Shown here: positions 8,565-18,262 of the stretch, piece by piece
How the letters are laid out: each line of letters begins with the position of its first letter
How positions within the stretch are numbered: the stretch's first letter is position 1
NCBI RefSeq assembly: GCF_014696615.1
Contig: NZ_JACJQJ010000007.1
Coordinates: forward strand, 1 to 64,000
Reading direction: 5' to 3'
Length of the DNA: 64,000 nt
From: Nostoc linckia FACHB-104
GTDB lineage: Bacteria; Cyanobacteriota; Cyanobacteriia; Cyanobacteriales; Nostocaceae
Translations under genes and position numbers: made by a program
The notes under the pieces: model-generated
Told to the model about the DNA's origin: nothing
The model's database searches: none
What the model saw: only the letters and a program-made list of their open reading frames with translations

Positions 8565-11500
8565 TTACGAATTACGAACTAATAACAATGGAACTTGTCT
8601 AATTTCCTGATGAGGATTGCTCACAATTGCAGCTAACAAAGTTTGAAAATGTTCGCTCATACGAATAATGGTTTCGCTGTCAAATAAGTCGCTGTTATAC
8701 TCCCAAATACCTTTAAGTCTACTGGCTGTTTCCGACATGGATAAGCTTAAATCTAACTTAGCAGTCATTTTTTCTATTTCAATGGGAGTCACACTCAAAC
8801 CTGGGATTTCCCAAACGAAGGAACTCGATTCTAATTTGAATAGGACTTGTACTAAGGGATTTTGATTGCGAGAACTTTCTGGTTGTAAGGTTTTGACAAT
8901 TTGTTCAAAGGGAACATCTTGGTGAGCATAAGCAGCTAATGTTACTTGCTGTGCATGAGTTAAAAGTTCGCTAAATGTAGGATTTTCTTGAATATGTATC
9001 CGTAGCACTAAGAGATTGCCAAAAAAGCCAATAATAGATTCAGTATCTTGGTGGCGGTTAGCAATAGGAGTACCAATTAAAATATCTTCTTGCTCACTAT
9101 AGCGAAATAGTAAGACAGCCAAAACTGTTAATAGAGTTGTAGATAGGGTGACACCTGATTGCTGACTTAGGGTTTTTAATTGTCGGCTTAGTTGATGATC
9201 GATTTCAATCTGGAGACTGCTACCTTTAATTTTTTGTAAGGGTTTTCTTGGTCTATCTGTAGGTAATTCTAGTACTGCCTTAACACCAGATAACTGCCGA
9301 TTCCAGTAGTTTATTTGTTTTTGTAAAACTTTGGTGCTTAAAGATTTCCACTGCCAAAGAGTATAGTCTACATACTGGATGGGTAAATCTGGTAAAGGAG
9401 AAGGCTGACCTGCACAGAAAGCTGGATACAAAATAGACAATTCTTGCAGAAGGATTTTGATTGACCAGCGATCGCACACAATAGTATGAGTAGTCAATAA
9501 TAATACGTATTCTTCAGGAGATAATTGCAACAGCTTGACACGAATCAGGGAATCGCTAGCTAAGTTAAAAGGTATATGAGCCTCTATTTTGCCTAGTCGG
9601 TATATTTCGTTCTCTGGTTCTGGCGAACACTGCAAGTTGACAACAGGTAAGGTGAGAGTGGCTGTAGGATTAATTATCTGTACGCTCAAACCTTTGACTA
9701 CCTGAAAGTTAGTTCGCAAGCTGGCGTGACGCTGCAAGATTTCGCCCAGGCTGCGCTCTAAAGCATTAATATCTAAATTACCGACAATTTTGGCAGCAAA
9801 AGACATATTGTAAGTAGCGCTTTTACCGATCATTTGGTCGAGTAACCACAGCCTTGCTTGAGCAAAGGAAAGGGGAAACTCGGTTTGATGTTGCGAAGCT
9901 GGGTCTATAGTCGGTACTATTTCTCCTAACTCTGTTTGACGATAGCTAGTAATAAAATTTTCTAGTTCCGCTACTGTAGGTGCTGCAAACAAACACCGCA
10001 GAGGTAATTCTAACTGATAAGCTTGTCGCAACCTGTAAATTACCTGAATTGCTAATAAAGAATTTCCGCCTAAAGCAAAGAAGTTATCGTTGATGCCAAT
10101 CTCTTCCAAATTCAGAACTGTGGTGATGATATCTGCAATCACAGCTTCCGTAGGCGTGCGTGGCGGAATAAATTTATTTTCTGATTCAACTAAATAAAGA
10201 TGTGGTTTAGGTAACGCCTGACGGTTGAGTTTACCCTCCCTTGTTAGGGGAATGTGCTTGAGAATTACATAGGTTGTTGGCACCATGTACTCTGGTAGTC
10301 GTTGCTGTAAAAATCTACGCAGTGCTGTAGATTTTAAACTAGAGTTTGTTGGTTTCCTGGGTTGGGAGTTTGGAACAATATAAGCAACTAAATAGGGATT
10401 GTCTGATTCATTTTTGTTAACTATAACTACCGCTTGCTGTACCTTGGGATGCTGACTCAAAACAGTTTCGATTTCTTCCAATTCAATCCGCAAACCACCA
10501 ATTTTCACTTGCTGGTCAATTTTTCCCATAACCTCAATGTTGCCATCTGGGAGATAACGGGCGAGGTTGCCTGTTTTGTACAAGCGTGTTTCTGGATGAA
10601 ATGGATTGGTGATAAAAACAGTTGCAGTCAAATCTGGTTGATGAAAGTAACCTTGTGCTAGTCCATCACCACCAATGTAGAGTTCGCCTGGTACCCCCAC
10701 AGGTAAAGGCTGTAATTCTCTATCAAGTACATAAACTTGTGTATTAGCAATAGGGCGACCAATGGGAACAGCTGTATAAATAGGAGATGTTTCTGTTATG
10801 TGGTAACAACAGGTAAAAGTGGTATTTTCTGTTGGGCCATAAGCATTAATTAGCTTTAATTCTGGAGCAGCTTGCAGCAGTTTTTTAACATGGAAAACAG
10901 ATAAAACATCGCCCCCAGTGAATAGTTGCTTTAACTGTTTTAAGTCTGCTATTTGCTCATCCACCATTGAGCCAAATAACCCAGATGATAGCCACAAAGT
11001 TGTTACTTGATGCTCTTGAATTGCTTGCGCTAAATCTGCTAATGCAGATTTGTCAAGAGGGAGAATAATTAAACGCGCCCCATTAAGTAAGCTACCCCAA
11101 ATTTCTAGTGTGGCAGCATCAAACGTGATGGGAGATAATTGCAGAAAAACATCTTCTGGGCTGAATTTGGCATAGTTATTATTTTTAACTAAACGTACTA
11201 CGCCACGATGGATGATGCTGACACCTTTGGGTTCCTCACCCGTGAATGTGTACATCAAATACGCTAAGTTTGCTGATGTAACTGGTACTGAGGGGTTTTC
11301 TTGGCTATGTTCAGCAATGAGATTCCAGTGTTGATCCAAATAAATTGTATGGATTGGATTGATAGAGAGTGATTCCCGTAAACGTGTTTGGGTGAGCAAT
11401 ACTGATAGTTGTGTTTCTGCTAAGACATACTCTATCTGCTCTTGGGGAAAGTTGGGATATATGGGTACATAAACACCACCAGCTTTGAGAATTCCTAACA

Positions 11501-13280
11501 GTCCGATAATCATTTCTAGGGAACTTTCTACACAAATTCCCACCAATACTTCTGACCCTACACCCAGGGATTGTAAGTAATGGGCTAGTTGATTAGCTTT
11601 TTGATTTAATTCTTGATAGGTGAGTTTTTGCTCTGCAAATACCAACGCCACTGCATTTGGTGTCAGTTCTACTTGCTCTGCGAATAACTGATGAATGCTT
11701 TTTTGGGGATATTCTGTAGAGGTGTTGTTCCACTCTACTAATAACTGATGGCGTTCTGCTGTTGTTAAAAGAGGTAATTCCCCTAGAGTTTGGTCTGGAT
11801 TGCTAACAATTCCCTCGAGTAAAGTTTGGTAATGACTTTGCATTTTAGCGATCGCTTCCCCATTAAATAAGTCGCTGCTATATTCCCAAACTAGGTAAAA
11901 TTCGTGATTTACTTGCGTTAGCTTGCAGTTTATGTCAAATATACTGCCCCGTTGTGAGCCTAGCTCTGGCAAAATCTCCATTTCTAACTCTGGCGTACTT
12001 TTGAGGCGATGTCTATACCAACTAAAACAGGCAGAAACCACAGGGAAACGACTGCGATCGCGTTTAATTTTTAATTTTTCCACCAACAAAGAAAAAGGAG
12101 CGTCTTGATGTTGAAGAGCTCCTACGACTATTTCTTTTAACTGGTTCAACAATTTCCTGAAGGTGAGTTGCGGCGCAAGACAACCCCGCAAGACTGCTAT
12201 ATTACTTAAATAACCAATAATTTGATGAAACTCTCTGCTAGCTGATCTACCCGTCATTGCAGTTCCTAGCAGAATTTCTTCTTGACCTGTATAACGATAA
12301 AGCAGCACAAAGAATACTGCTTGCATAATTATATAAAGTGAAATTCTTTCGGATTTTTGCAGTTGCTTCAGTTGAGCAATTAATTCTGTATCTAACTTGA
12401 ATATAGCTGTATTTCCCTGATAACTCTGCACTGGAGGACGAGGCTTATCAGTAGGTAAATTTAAAATTGGCAATTCTCCCTCTAGTTGTTTTTGCCAGTA
12501 TTGCCAAAGTTTTTCTTGGTCAGTTTCTAATAATTTCTTGGACTGGCGGCTGACATAATTTGTATATTGGCAGCTAAGAGAATGGAGACTATCAGAAAAT
12601 GTGGCTTCATTGTTAATTTCTGCAGCGTAAAACAGTTGTAATTCCTGTAACAATAAGTCCAAAGACCACATATCACCTGCAATCTGGTGCATAACCACTA
12701 ACTGCACATTTCCCTGGGCTGTATTGGTAAATAGCCTTACCCGTAACACCGGGCCAGATTGCAACTTAAAAGGACGATCTGTTTCTTGATAAATTTGAGC
12801 CTTTAAATCTTCTGGACTCCAAGCCGAAGCATCTATCACCTCTAGGTCAACCTTTTTCTGCTCGTGGATCTGTTGTACTGGTTGACCGTTGCGAATAGTA
12901 TAAGTAGTGCGGAGAATAGCATAGCGATCGCTAATGTTTTGCCATGCTCTTTGCCATGCTTCAATATTTAAATTAGACTTAATTCTCACTGTCTCAAATA
13001 TATTGTAAGCAACGCTTTCTGGTGCCATTTGGTAAAGAAACCACAAAGCTTGCTGACCATGAGATAGCGCACAATACGATGTAGCGCCTTCTGACGGACG
13101 CACAAGATAACTAAAAGATGGGTTGAGGGCTGCTAGTATTTCTGCTTCTTGCGATCGCAGTTGTGTTAACAGAGTAGGGCTAAGAGTCTCCTTATTGCTA
13201 TAGCGTAGGCTGTGGCCCTCAGTCCACAACTTTACGTTCAGACTCCGCAGCTCCAGCAACAACTCATCAACTGTTTTCAT
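8565..13280 (-). CDS. Orphan non-ribosomal peptide synthetase, TubC_N-C-A-T-C, with eroded active-site motifs
   Basis: A 1571-residue NRPS. Order: TubC_N-like docking domain (about 1-55), condensation domain (about 65-500), adenylation domain (about 520-1020), carrier domain (about 1040-1105, phosphopantetheine Ser1074 in LGGNSLLAI), second condensation domain (about 1120-1571); no thioesterase. Several core motifs deviate. The HHxxxDG motif reads HQIAGDM in C1 (Gln199) and HTIVCDR in C2 (Thr1266), so the second catalytic His is missing in both. The A3 loop reads YTFTGEEPKG (around 679) instead of SGTTG-type and is one residue shorter. A7 reads YKTGNLAR (Asn905 for the usual Asp). No PKS, second NRPS, transferase or transporter gene is adjacent. 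The docking domain implies an upstream partner not seen here. It may be decaying or repurposed. Confidence 0.93.
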   Translation of the reverse strand: MKTVDELLLELRSLNVKLWTEGHSLRYSNKETLSPTLLTQLRSQEAEILAALNPSFSYLVRPSEGATSYCALSHGQQALWFLYQMAPESVAYNIFETVRIKSNLNIEAWQRAWQNISDRYAILRTTYTIRNGQPVQQIHEQKKVDLEVIDASAWSPEDLKAQIYQETDRPFKLQSGPVLRVRLFTNTAQGNVQLVVMHQIAGDMWSLDLLLQELQLFYAAEINNEATFSDSLHSLSCQYTNYVSRQSKKLLETDQEKLWQYWQKQLEGELPILNLPTDKPRPPVQSYQGNTAIFKLDTELIAQLKQLQKSERISLYIIMQAVFFVLLYRYTGQEEILLGTAMTGRSASREFHQIIGYLSNIAVLRGCLAPQLTFRKLLNQLKEIVVGALQHQDAPFSLLVEKLKIKRDRSRFPVVSACFSWYRHRLKSTPELEMEILPELGSQRGSIFDINCKLTQVNHEFYLVWEYSSDLFNGEAIAKMQSHYQTLLEGIVSNPDQTLGELPLLTTAERHQLLVEWNNTSTEYPQKSIHQLFAEQVELTPNAVALVFAEQKLTYQELNQKANQLAHYLQSLGVGSEVLVGICVESSLEMIIGLLGILKAGGVYVPIYPNFPQEQIEYVLAETQLSVLLTQTRLRESLSINPIHTIYLDQHWNLIAEHSQENPSVPVTSANLAYLMYTFTGEEPKGVSIIHRGVVRLVKNNNYAKFSPEDVFLQLSPITFDAATLEIWGSLLNGARLIILPLDKSALADLAQAIQEHQVTTLWLSSGLFGSMVDEQIADLKQLKQLFTGGDVLSVFHVKKLLQAAPELKLINAYGPTENTTFTCCYHITETSPIYTAVPIGRPIANTQVYVLDRELQPLPVGVPGELYIGGDGLAQGYFHQPDLTATVFITNPFHPETRLYKTGNLARYLPDGNIEVMGKIDQQVKIGGLRIELEEIETVLSQHPKVQQAVVIVNKNESDNPYLVAYIVPNSQPRKPTNSSLKSTALRRFLQQRLPEYMVPTTYVILKHIPLTREGKLNRQALPKPHLYLVESENKFIPPRTPTEAVIADIITTVLNLEEIGINDNFFALGGNSLLAIQVIYRLRQAYQLELPLRCLFAAPTVAELENFITSYRQTELGEIVPTIDPASQHQTEFPLSFAQARLWLLDQMIGKSATYNMSFAAKIVGNLDINALERSLGEILQRHASLRTNFQVVKGLSVQIINPTATLTLPVVNLQCSPEPENEIYRLGKIEAHIPFNLASDSLIRVKLLQLSPEEYVLLLTTHTIVCDRWSIKILLQELSILYPAFCAGQPSPLPDLPIQYVDYTLWQWKSLSTKVLQKQINYWNRQLSGVKAVLELPTDRPRKPLQKIKGSSLQIEIDHQLSRQLKTLSQQSGVTLSTTLLTVLAVLLFRYSEQEDILIGTPIANRHQDTESIIGFFGNLLVLRIHIQENPTFSELLTHAQQVTLAAYAHQDVPFEQIVKTLQPESSRNQNPLVQVLFKLESSSFVWEIPGLSVTPIEIEKMTAKLDLSLSMSETASRLKGIWEYNSDLFDSETIIRMSEHFQTLLAAIVSNPHQEIRQVPLLLVRNS

Positions 13281-13747
13281 TAGTAGAATTTTCCTTTGAG
13301 CAATCCATAGGGTTTAAAAAATACTCAGCTAATACGCACTTAAGTTGTACATAAACTCGTGAAATTTGTCACTTATTATTTGTGTTTTCCAATTGGAATT
13401 TACACCTATAAGTGATTACTTGCTTGATGGAAGAATGTAGTGTTTAAGAGCATTTACTGATTAAATAGCTACTAAAATTAAGTTTTTAATAATACAAAAA
13501 TTATTATATATATCCGAAAAACTGCTTAGGCAACACTATAAAAATCAATCTCCAGAAAATCTACAGTACAAGTACTAGTATTTTGCCGAAAACAGGGATA
13601 TTTTCAGTGATATTACTTAATAAGCTGTTAAACAAGCCAATTTTCTCTATTTTGAGAAGTCGCAATTAGTTACAGACAGAATAATTGTGGGTAAGCTAAA
13701 AACAGATAAAGTAGGAAAATTTTTATATTATTTTTATTTTCTGTCCA
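13281..13747. other. Intergenic region between divergent NRPS and TPR genes
   Basis: A 467 bp AT-rich gap. It should hold both promoters, but I cannot single out a convincing -35/-10 pair, and I see no small gene or repeat. Confidence 0.4.
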
Positions 13748-14158
13748 ATGGATAACAACGATCAAAAATTCAGCCAACCAGAGGTAATTCAACCATTGCA
13801 GGTAGAAATACCTTTACAACCAAAAGCCGTCAGCTTATATGTTCAGCAAGCCTACAATCATTTTGCCCAGGGAGATGTAGAAGGAGCGATCGCCGATTTC
13901 AATATAGCTCTTTGTATTCATCCCAACAGCGCCGAATTGTATACTGCAAGAGGTAATTTTCGCAAACATAAATTAGGCGATCGCCTGGGTGCGCTCGAAG
14001 ATTACACACAAGCCATATTTATTAATCCAGATAACGCTTTCTTTTATTTTTGTCGTAGTCAAACATACCAAGAATTAGGTAATCAACAAAAAGCAATTGA
14101 AGATTATAATATAGGTTTAAAACTGGCTCCAGAAGGGACGATGTGTTGTGTAATTTAG
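13748..14158 (+). CDS. TPR-repeat protein
   Basis: A 136-residue soluble protein with about three tetratricopeptide repeats from residue 33 on (AYNHFAQGDVEGAIADFNIA, ARGNFRKHKLGDRLGALEDY and SQTYQELGNQQKAIEDYN). TPRs are helical-pair scaffolds for protein contacts; no catalytic domain is present. The partner is unknown. The start ATG has no visible Shine-Dalgarno sequence. It ends immediately before a short tandem-repeat zone and is convergent with the next gene. Confidence 0.82.
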   Translation: MDNNDQKFSQPEVIQPLQVEIPLQPKAVSLYVQQAYNHFAQGDVEGAIADFNIALCIHPNSAELYTARGNFRKHKLGDRLGALEDYTQAIFINPDNAFFYFCRSQTYQELGNQQKAIEDYNIGLKLAPEGTMCCVI

Positions 14159-14212
14159 GGCATGGGGCATTGGGCATGGGTAATTAGTAATGACTTTTTC
14201 TGCTCATCTCCC

Positions 14213-14866
14213 TCATCCCCAGTCCCCAGTCCCTAGTCCCCAATCCCTATTCCTTAATTTTTCGTAATCGCTGGGTGTATCAATATCGATATTGCCTAAG
14301 TTAAAAGGAATGGAGAATACTTGATTAAGATTATTCTGAATCACTTTTTTTGCGCCGGAATTACCGGGTAAATTAGCGAGTTCTGCAAAAAATTGGTGAC
14401 TAAATAAAGCAGGTACGCCTAATGTGTTCGCATATTCGCAAGCAATGATTGGTTTTTGTGTTGTATGGTATGCATCAACCAGTTGATTAATAATTTCTGG
14501 TGAGAGAAATGGTTGATCGCAAAGTACAATCACTACTGCTGTATTTTTTTGATTCAGACTATTTAATAAATCCATCCCAGCCTGAATAGAACTACCCATA
14601 CCCAAAGCCCAATCTAAATTCTCAACAATAGTAACGGGGAGTTCATTAATTTGAGGGCGAATTTGTTCTGCATAAGCCCCAAGCACTACAACTACAGGTT
14701 CACAAACTGAAGCGATCGCAATTTCTGTAATGTATTGTGCCAAGCTGCGTCCTTGATACAATAAAAGCTGTTTAGGTGTTCCCATTCGCATAGATGCACC
14801 CGCAGCCAAAATCATAATTGCTATCCTAGATTTTTCCGTTTCTACTTGCTGATTAATAGATTCCAT
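14213..14866 (-). CDS. MobA/MocA-like nucleotidyltransferase
   Basis: A 217-residue NTP-transferase. The N-terminal LAAGASMRMGTPKQLL loop is the nucleotide-binding signature of the MobA/MocA/IspD-like fold, VLCDQPFLS contains the metal-binding Asp, and PGNSGAKKVI matches molybdenum-cofactor cytidylyl/guanylyltransferases. It probably loads CTP or GTP onto molybdopterin; no other moco or xanthine-dehydrogenase gene is adjacent, so this is a family-level call. The last ~12 residues (RDWGLGTGDWG) are translated from a CCCCAGT-type tandem repeat, so the C-terminus has been extended by repeat DNA. Confidence 0.85.
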   Translation of the reverse strand: MESINQQVETEKSRIAIMILAAGASMRMGTPKQLLLYQGRSLAQYITEIAIASVCEPVVVVLGAYAEQIRPQINELPVTIVENLDWALGMGSSIQAGMDLLNSLNQKNTAVVIVLCDQPFLSPEIINQLVDAYHTTQKPIIACEYANTLGVPALFSHQFFAELANLPGNSGAKKVIQNNLNQVFSIPFNLGNIDIDTPSDYEKLRNRDWGLGTGDWG

Positions 14867-14890
14867 AATATTTTCTAAATTACGAATTAA

Positions 14891-16525
14891 TTAAAAAAGT
14901 GTCTCCGCCTTCAAATGCAGAATTTCTTTTAACTGTGGATGTTGAAAATAAAGTTCTCGCGCATGAAGATATAACCGATTTACATCAGCACCAAATCCAT
15001 ACAGTGGATCTCCTAAAATTGGCGTACCAAGTCCTTGAACATCAGCAGCATGAACCCTTAATTGATGAGTGCGTCCTGTTAGCGGTTTAAATTCCACACG
15101 CGTATATTTTCCCTCTCTAGCTATTACTTGAAAATGGGTAATGCTGGGTTTACCATATTCCCAATTAACTTGCTGATAAGGGCGATGATTGGGATTTCCC
15201 CACAGTGGTAATTCAATTACACCTGCGTCAACATTGACAATTCCTGAAAGTAAGGCTTCATAAACTTTGTGAACTTGTTGTTGCTGAAATTGGATACTTA
15301 GTTGGCGATAAGTCTTTTGATCGCGTGCTAGCAACAAAATACCAGAAGTGTCTCGATCCAGTCGATGTACGGCGTTGATTGACATTCCATCAGGTAATAA
15401 ATTTCTCAATCGACTGAGAACACTGTCTTGGGTATTAAGATAACGTCCGGGAACTGATAATAATCCGGCGGGTTTGTTAACAGCAATTAACCATTCATCT
15501 TCGTAAAGAATCGATAGAATTTCCGCCATCTCCGGAAATCCTGACAGCAAAAACCCCATCAAAGGTTGACAGCGTTCTACACAAGCAGGGTAGAATTTTC
15601 CCGGAATTTTTTCCCCATCAGTTGACGCACAACCCCACCAAAATTCTGCCATTGCTAAGGGTTTAAGGCGATGCATGGCTGCATATTGCAGTAACTTAGG
15701 CGCGCAACAGTCACCTGTACCCGTGGGTAATCCTGTGGGCATTAATTGTTGTAGCGATCGCGATTTTCCATAAAAATTGATTAAGGTGTAAGCTGCGTGC
15801 ATTTGTGCTTGTAATTGGCGAGAAAGTTGCTGACGCTGTTGTTTGAATTCCTGTATCCGCGTATCTGTGGCTGCAATTAACTGCTTTAGTGGCTGTAAAA
15901 CTTCATTTTGCTGGCGTTTGAGTAATTTTCGTTCAATTCCCTGCTGACGGCTTTCTTCGTCTAGTTCTTCCAAAGCGATAGTTAGTGCTTCGCCTGTCAG
16001 TGTTTCGCAGATTAGCTGACGTTTTTCTTGACGTTGATGTTTGCGATCGCGGTGGCGATCGTTCATGGCTTGTAACTGCTGTGCAAACTCGCGAGATAGA
16101 CTTTCATATTGCTGTCTTTCGGGAATTTGCTGCAAAGTAATCAGTTCTTGCTTAATAGCTTCCAATTGCGCCAAGGTTCTAGCTTCATTTACAGCCACCT
16201 CCTCACGTCCAGATATTGGCGGAACCCAACCCTCAACTACACTGCAACTATGCAGCAACCCAGAGAAAGCCTTAATTACTCGCTGTTCGCCAGTTGGGAG
16301 TTCAACCAGTAAAACACCATACATCTTTCCTTCTAGAGAATAGCGCTCATCGCCGGCTAATTGTTGCATTAAACCTTGGGCGATCGCTTCTATTAAAGGG
16401 GTGCGAGGTAGTCTCAGCAAATTCCCATTTTGCGGACAATACCCTTCATAGTAATATTCAGCTGATGCGTTACTGGCTGAACAATTAGAGTCAATAAAAT
16501 CTGTAAGCGGATGTAGAAATACCAT
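14891..16525 (-). CDS. RluA-family pseudouridine synthase with long N-terminal extension
   Basis: A 544-residue protein. The C-terminal ~220 residues are an RluA-type synthase that isomerises uridine in rRNA or tRNA; HRLDRDTSGILLLAR carries the catalytic Asp, and GRTHQLRVHA is the other family motif. The N-terminal ~320 residues are an extra domain with a long charged coiled-coil (roughly 130-250) and a conserved-looking GTGDCCAPKLLQYA segment with paired Cys, found in a subset of RluA proteins of cyanobacteria and some gamma-proteobacteria. The extension's function is unknown to me. It lies 24 bp upstream (in transcription order) of the nucleotidyltransferase gene, so cotranscription is plausible. 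Confidence 0.88.
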   Translation of the reverse strand: MVFLHPLTDFIDSNCSASNASAEYYYEGYCPQNGNLLRLPRTPLIEAIAQGLMQQLAGDERYSLEGKMYGVLLVELPTGEQRVIKAFSGLLHSCSVVEGWVPPISGREEVAVNEARTLAQLEAIKQELITLQQIPERQQYESLSREFAQQLQAMNDRHRDRKHQRQEKRQLICETLTGEALTIALEELDEESRQQGIERKLLKRQQNEVLQPLKQLIAATDTRIQEFKQQRQQLSRQLQAQMHAAYTLINFYGKSRSLQQLMPTGLPTGTGDCCAPKLLQYAAMHRLKPLAMAEFWWGCASTDGEKIPGKFYPACVERCQPLMGFLLSGFPEMAEILSILYEDEWLIAVNKPAGLLSVPGRYLNTQDSVLSRLRNLLPDGMSINAVHRLDRDTSGILLLARDQKTYRQLSIQFQQQQVHKVYEALLSGIVNVDAGVIELPLWGNPNHRPYQQVNWEYGKPSITHFQVIAREGKYTRVEFKPLTGRTHQLRVHAADVQGLGTPILGDPLYGFGADVNRLYLHARELYFQHPQLKEILHLKAETLF

Positions 16526-16611
16526 GAAAGGTATTATAAGAAATTAGACTGATAAGCTGATGCTTATATAGATTAAATATTCTTACTTATAGAGCAAGCA
16601 AAAGTTATTTT

Positions 16612-18027
16612 TTAGTCTCTAGAATTCCTTGTAACTTCTTTGATTACTGCTTCAATGTCTATCACCTGTGCAACTCTTCCATAGATAGCTATGATTACTT
16701 CTGCAACACTTTGAGGTTCATCAGAAAAATCTTTAATAACTTGTGATAGTATGATTTGCAATGCTTCTATTGCCGGAAATCCTCCTGCTCCAGTGCCAAG
16801 TAAAGGAAAAGCAATACTTCGATATTTCGCATAATTAGCTTTCTCTATACAAGTGTGTATTACTTGCTCAATTACTTTTTTGGAAGGCAGCCTATTATCA
16901 TCATAATCTATCACTATTCCATGAAATATTTTTTGTGCTGACAATGCCCCGGCTGTAGTAATTAAAACATCACCAATAGATGCTGGAACTAGTTTTTGTG
17001 CTTCTGAATAGATTTCTCCGCCACCTACAGAGAGAATTCTATAAGATACACCACCTCCCATAGTTAAATAATTATCATCTGAACTTACAATGACATCAGC
17101 TACAAGATTTGTAATATCACCTTGATAAATTTTTACTAGCCTTTGATTTACAGCTAGTTCACCTATAAATAAACCTCCAGATTCATACTGATTTATTTGT
17201 TTGAAAGTAATTCTTTTCGTAAATTCTTCTTGGCTAATACTTTGATTTCTAAAATTATTAATCAATTCACGCAACTCTCTTATTTCATCTTCTTGATGCC
17301 GTAGTTGCTTTGTATATTCATCAACAATATTCTGTATCTTTTCATTACCTTGGCTGTAACGACTACGAGCTAGCTCAAGTTCGCTTTGAAGTGTTTGAAT
17401 TAAATTCTGCTTATCTTTTATCAAATTTTCTGCTTCTTTTTCCGGCTCATAATCTGCACGTTCAATTGCAGTTTTTAGACTTTCCAAATTTTCTTTCTGA
17501 GCTTTCAAATCTTGCTGTTGAGTTTTTATAAGTTGCTCTTCAAATGCAACATAAGCTTTGGGATTTTCCTCTCTAAGTTTTTGCCTAATCTCCACAAGCT
17601 TGTTTTTAGCTAATTGACTTTCGATTTCTTTTTGTTGTCGAATAGGATCAACATTTATACCTCCATATATTATTTCTATAAAGGAATAACAAATTTGACC
17701 AAATCTATAGTACTTTTCATTTGGTGATAAATCTTTAGTATTTTTCCAAAAAACATATAGTAGAGTTACGCTAGTGAACAATACTAGCCATCCAATGACT
17801 ACTCCAAATAGATATCCTTTGAAAAAATCGTACTTATCTGTCTCCAATAGAAATCTATCTATAATGGGACTAATCACACCACCTCCAATTACTACGAGAA
17901 GACCTCTATAGCGGTGTGATTTGGAAAATGTTTGATTTTCAGATGAAACTCTCCAACCATCAAGATAGAAAGACATTCCTGCAATTATGCCAATAAACAA
18001 AGAAATGGTTGATATTTCGGGAATCAT
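16612..18027 (-). CDS. Membrane-anchored coiled-coil protein with C-terminal macro domain
   Basis: A 471-residue protein. Three hydrophobic segments lie in the first ~115 residues (about 8-22, 43-60, 78-105). A long charged coiled coil follows (about 145-265, many Gln/Glu/Lys). A macro domain (about 288-465) carries GDITNLVADVIV, a GGGV loop and FPLLGTGAGGFP. The usual NAAN-type Asn pair is replaced by SSDD, so ADP-ribose chemistry may differ from deacylating macro domains. The layout places a nucleotide sensor or eraser on a membrane tether. Type II Thoeris ThsA effectors also pair membrane helices with a macro domain, but no TIR gene is seen here. Function unassigned. Confidence 0.82.
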   Translation of the reverse strand: MIPEISTISLFIGIIAGMSFYLDGWRVSSENQTFSKSHRYRGLLVVIGGGVISPIIDRFLLETDKYDFFKGYLFGVVIGWLVLFTSVTLLYVFWKNTKDLSPNEKYYRFGQICYSFIEIIYGGINVDPIRQQKEIESQLAKNKLVEIRQKLREENPKAYVAFEEQLIKTQQQDLKAQKENLESLKTAIERADYEPEKEAENLIKDKQNLIQTLQSELELARSRYSQGNEKIQNIVDEYTKQLRHQEDEIRELRELINNFRNQSISQEEFTKRITFKQINQYESGGLFIGELAVNQRLVKIYQGDITNLVADVIVSSDDNYLTMGGGVSYRILSVGGGEIYSEAQKLVPASIGDVLITTAGALSAQKIFHGIVIDYDDNRLPSKKVIEQVIHTCIEKANYAKYRSIAFPLLGTGAGGFPAIEALQIILSQVIKDFSDEPQSVAEVIIAIYGRVAQVIDIEAVIKEVTRNSRD

Positions 18028-18262
18028 GTTGATATAAAAGTAAGGAATTTTATAGTATAAATAAGTAAGTTTGGTGATGAGCCTACAGTATTTAACTTAG
18101 ATAAGCAACATCTTTCTGTAGGCTATTGCAGAAGATGTAGAGAAAGCAGAGAGATAAAGTTAACAAATAATTTGAGATTGCTGTAAGTAATCAAAATTAC
18201 CTTGAGAGATGTTAGCACATTAGTGCTTGAACAACTGCCAATTGGTAACAATTTTTTCTTTT

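Noticed and set aside
8565-13280. A full natural-product gene cluster around the NRPS
   Set aside because: Neighbours are an LprI-like gene and a TPR gene; no tailoring, transport or partner synthetase genes are present.
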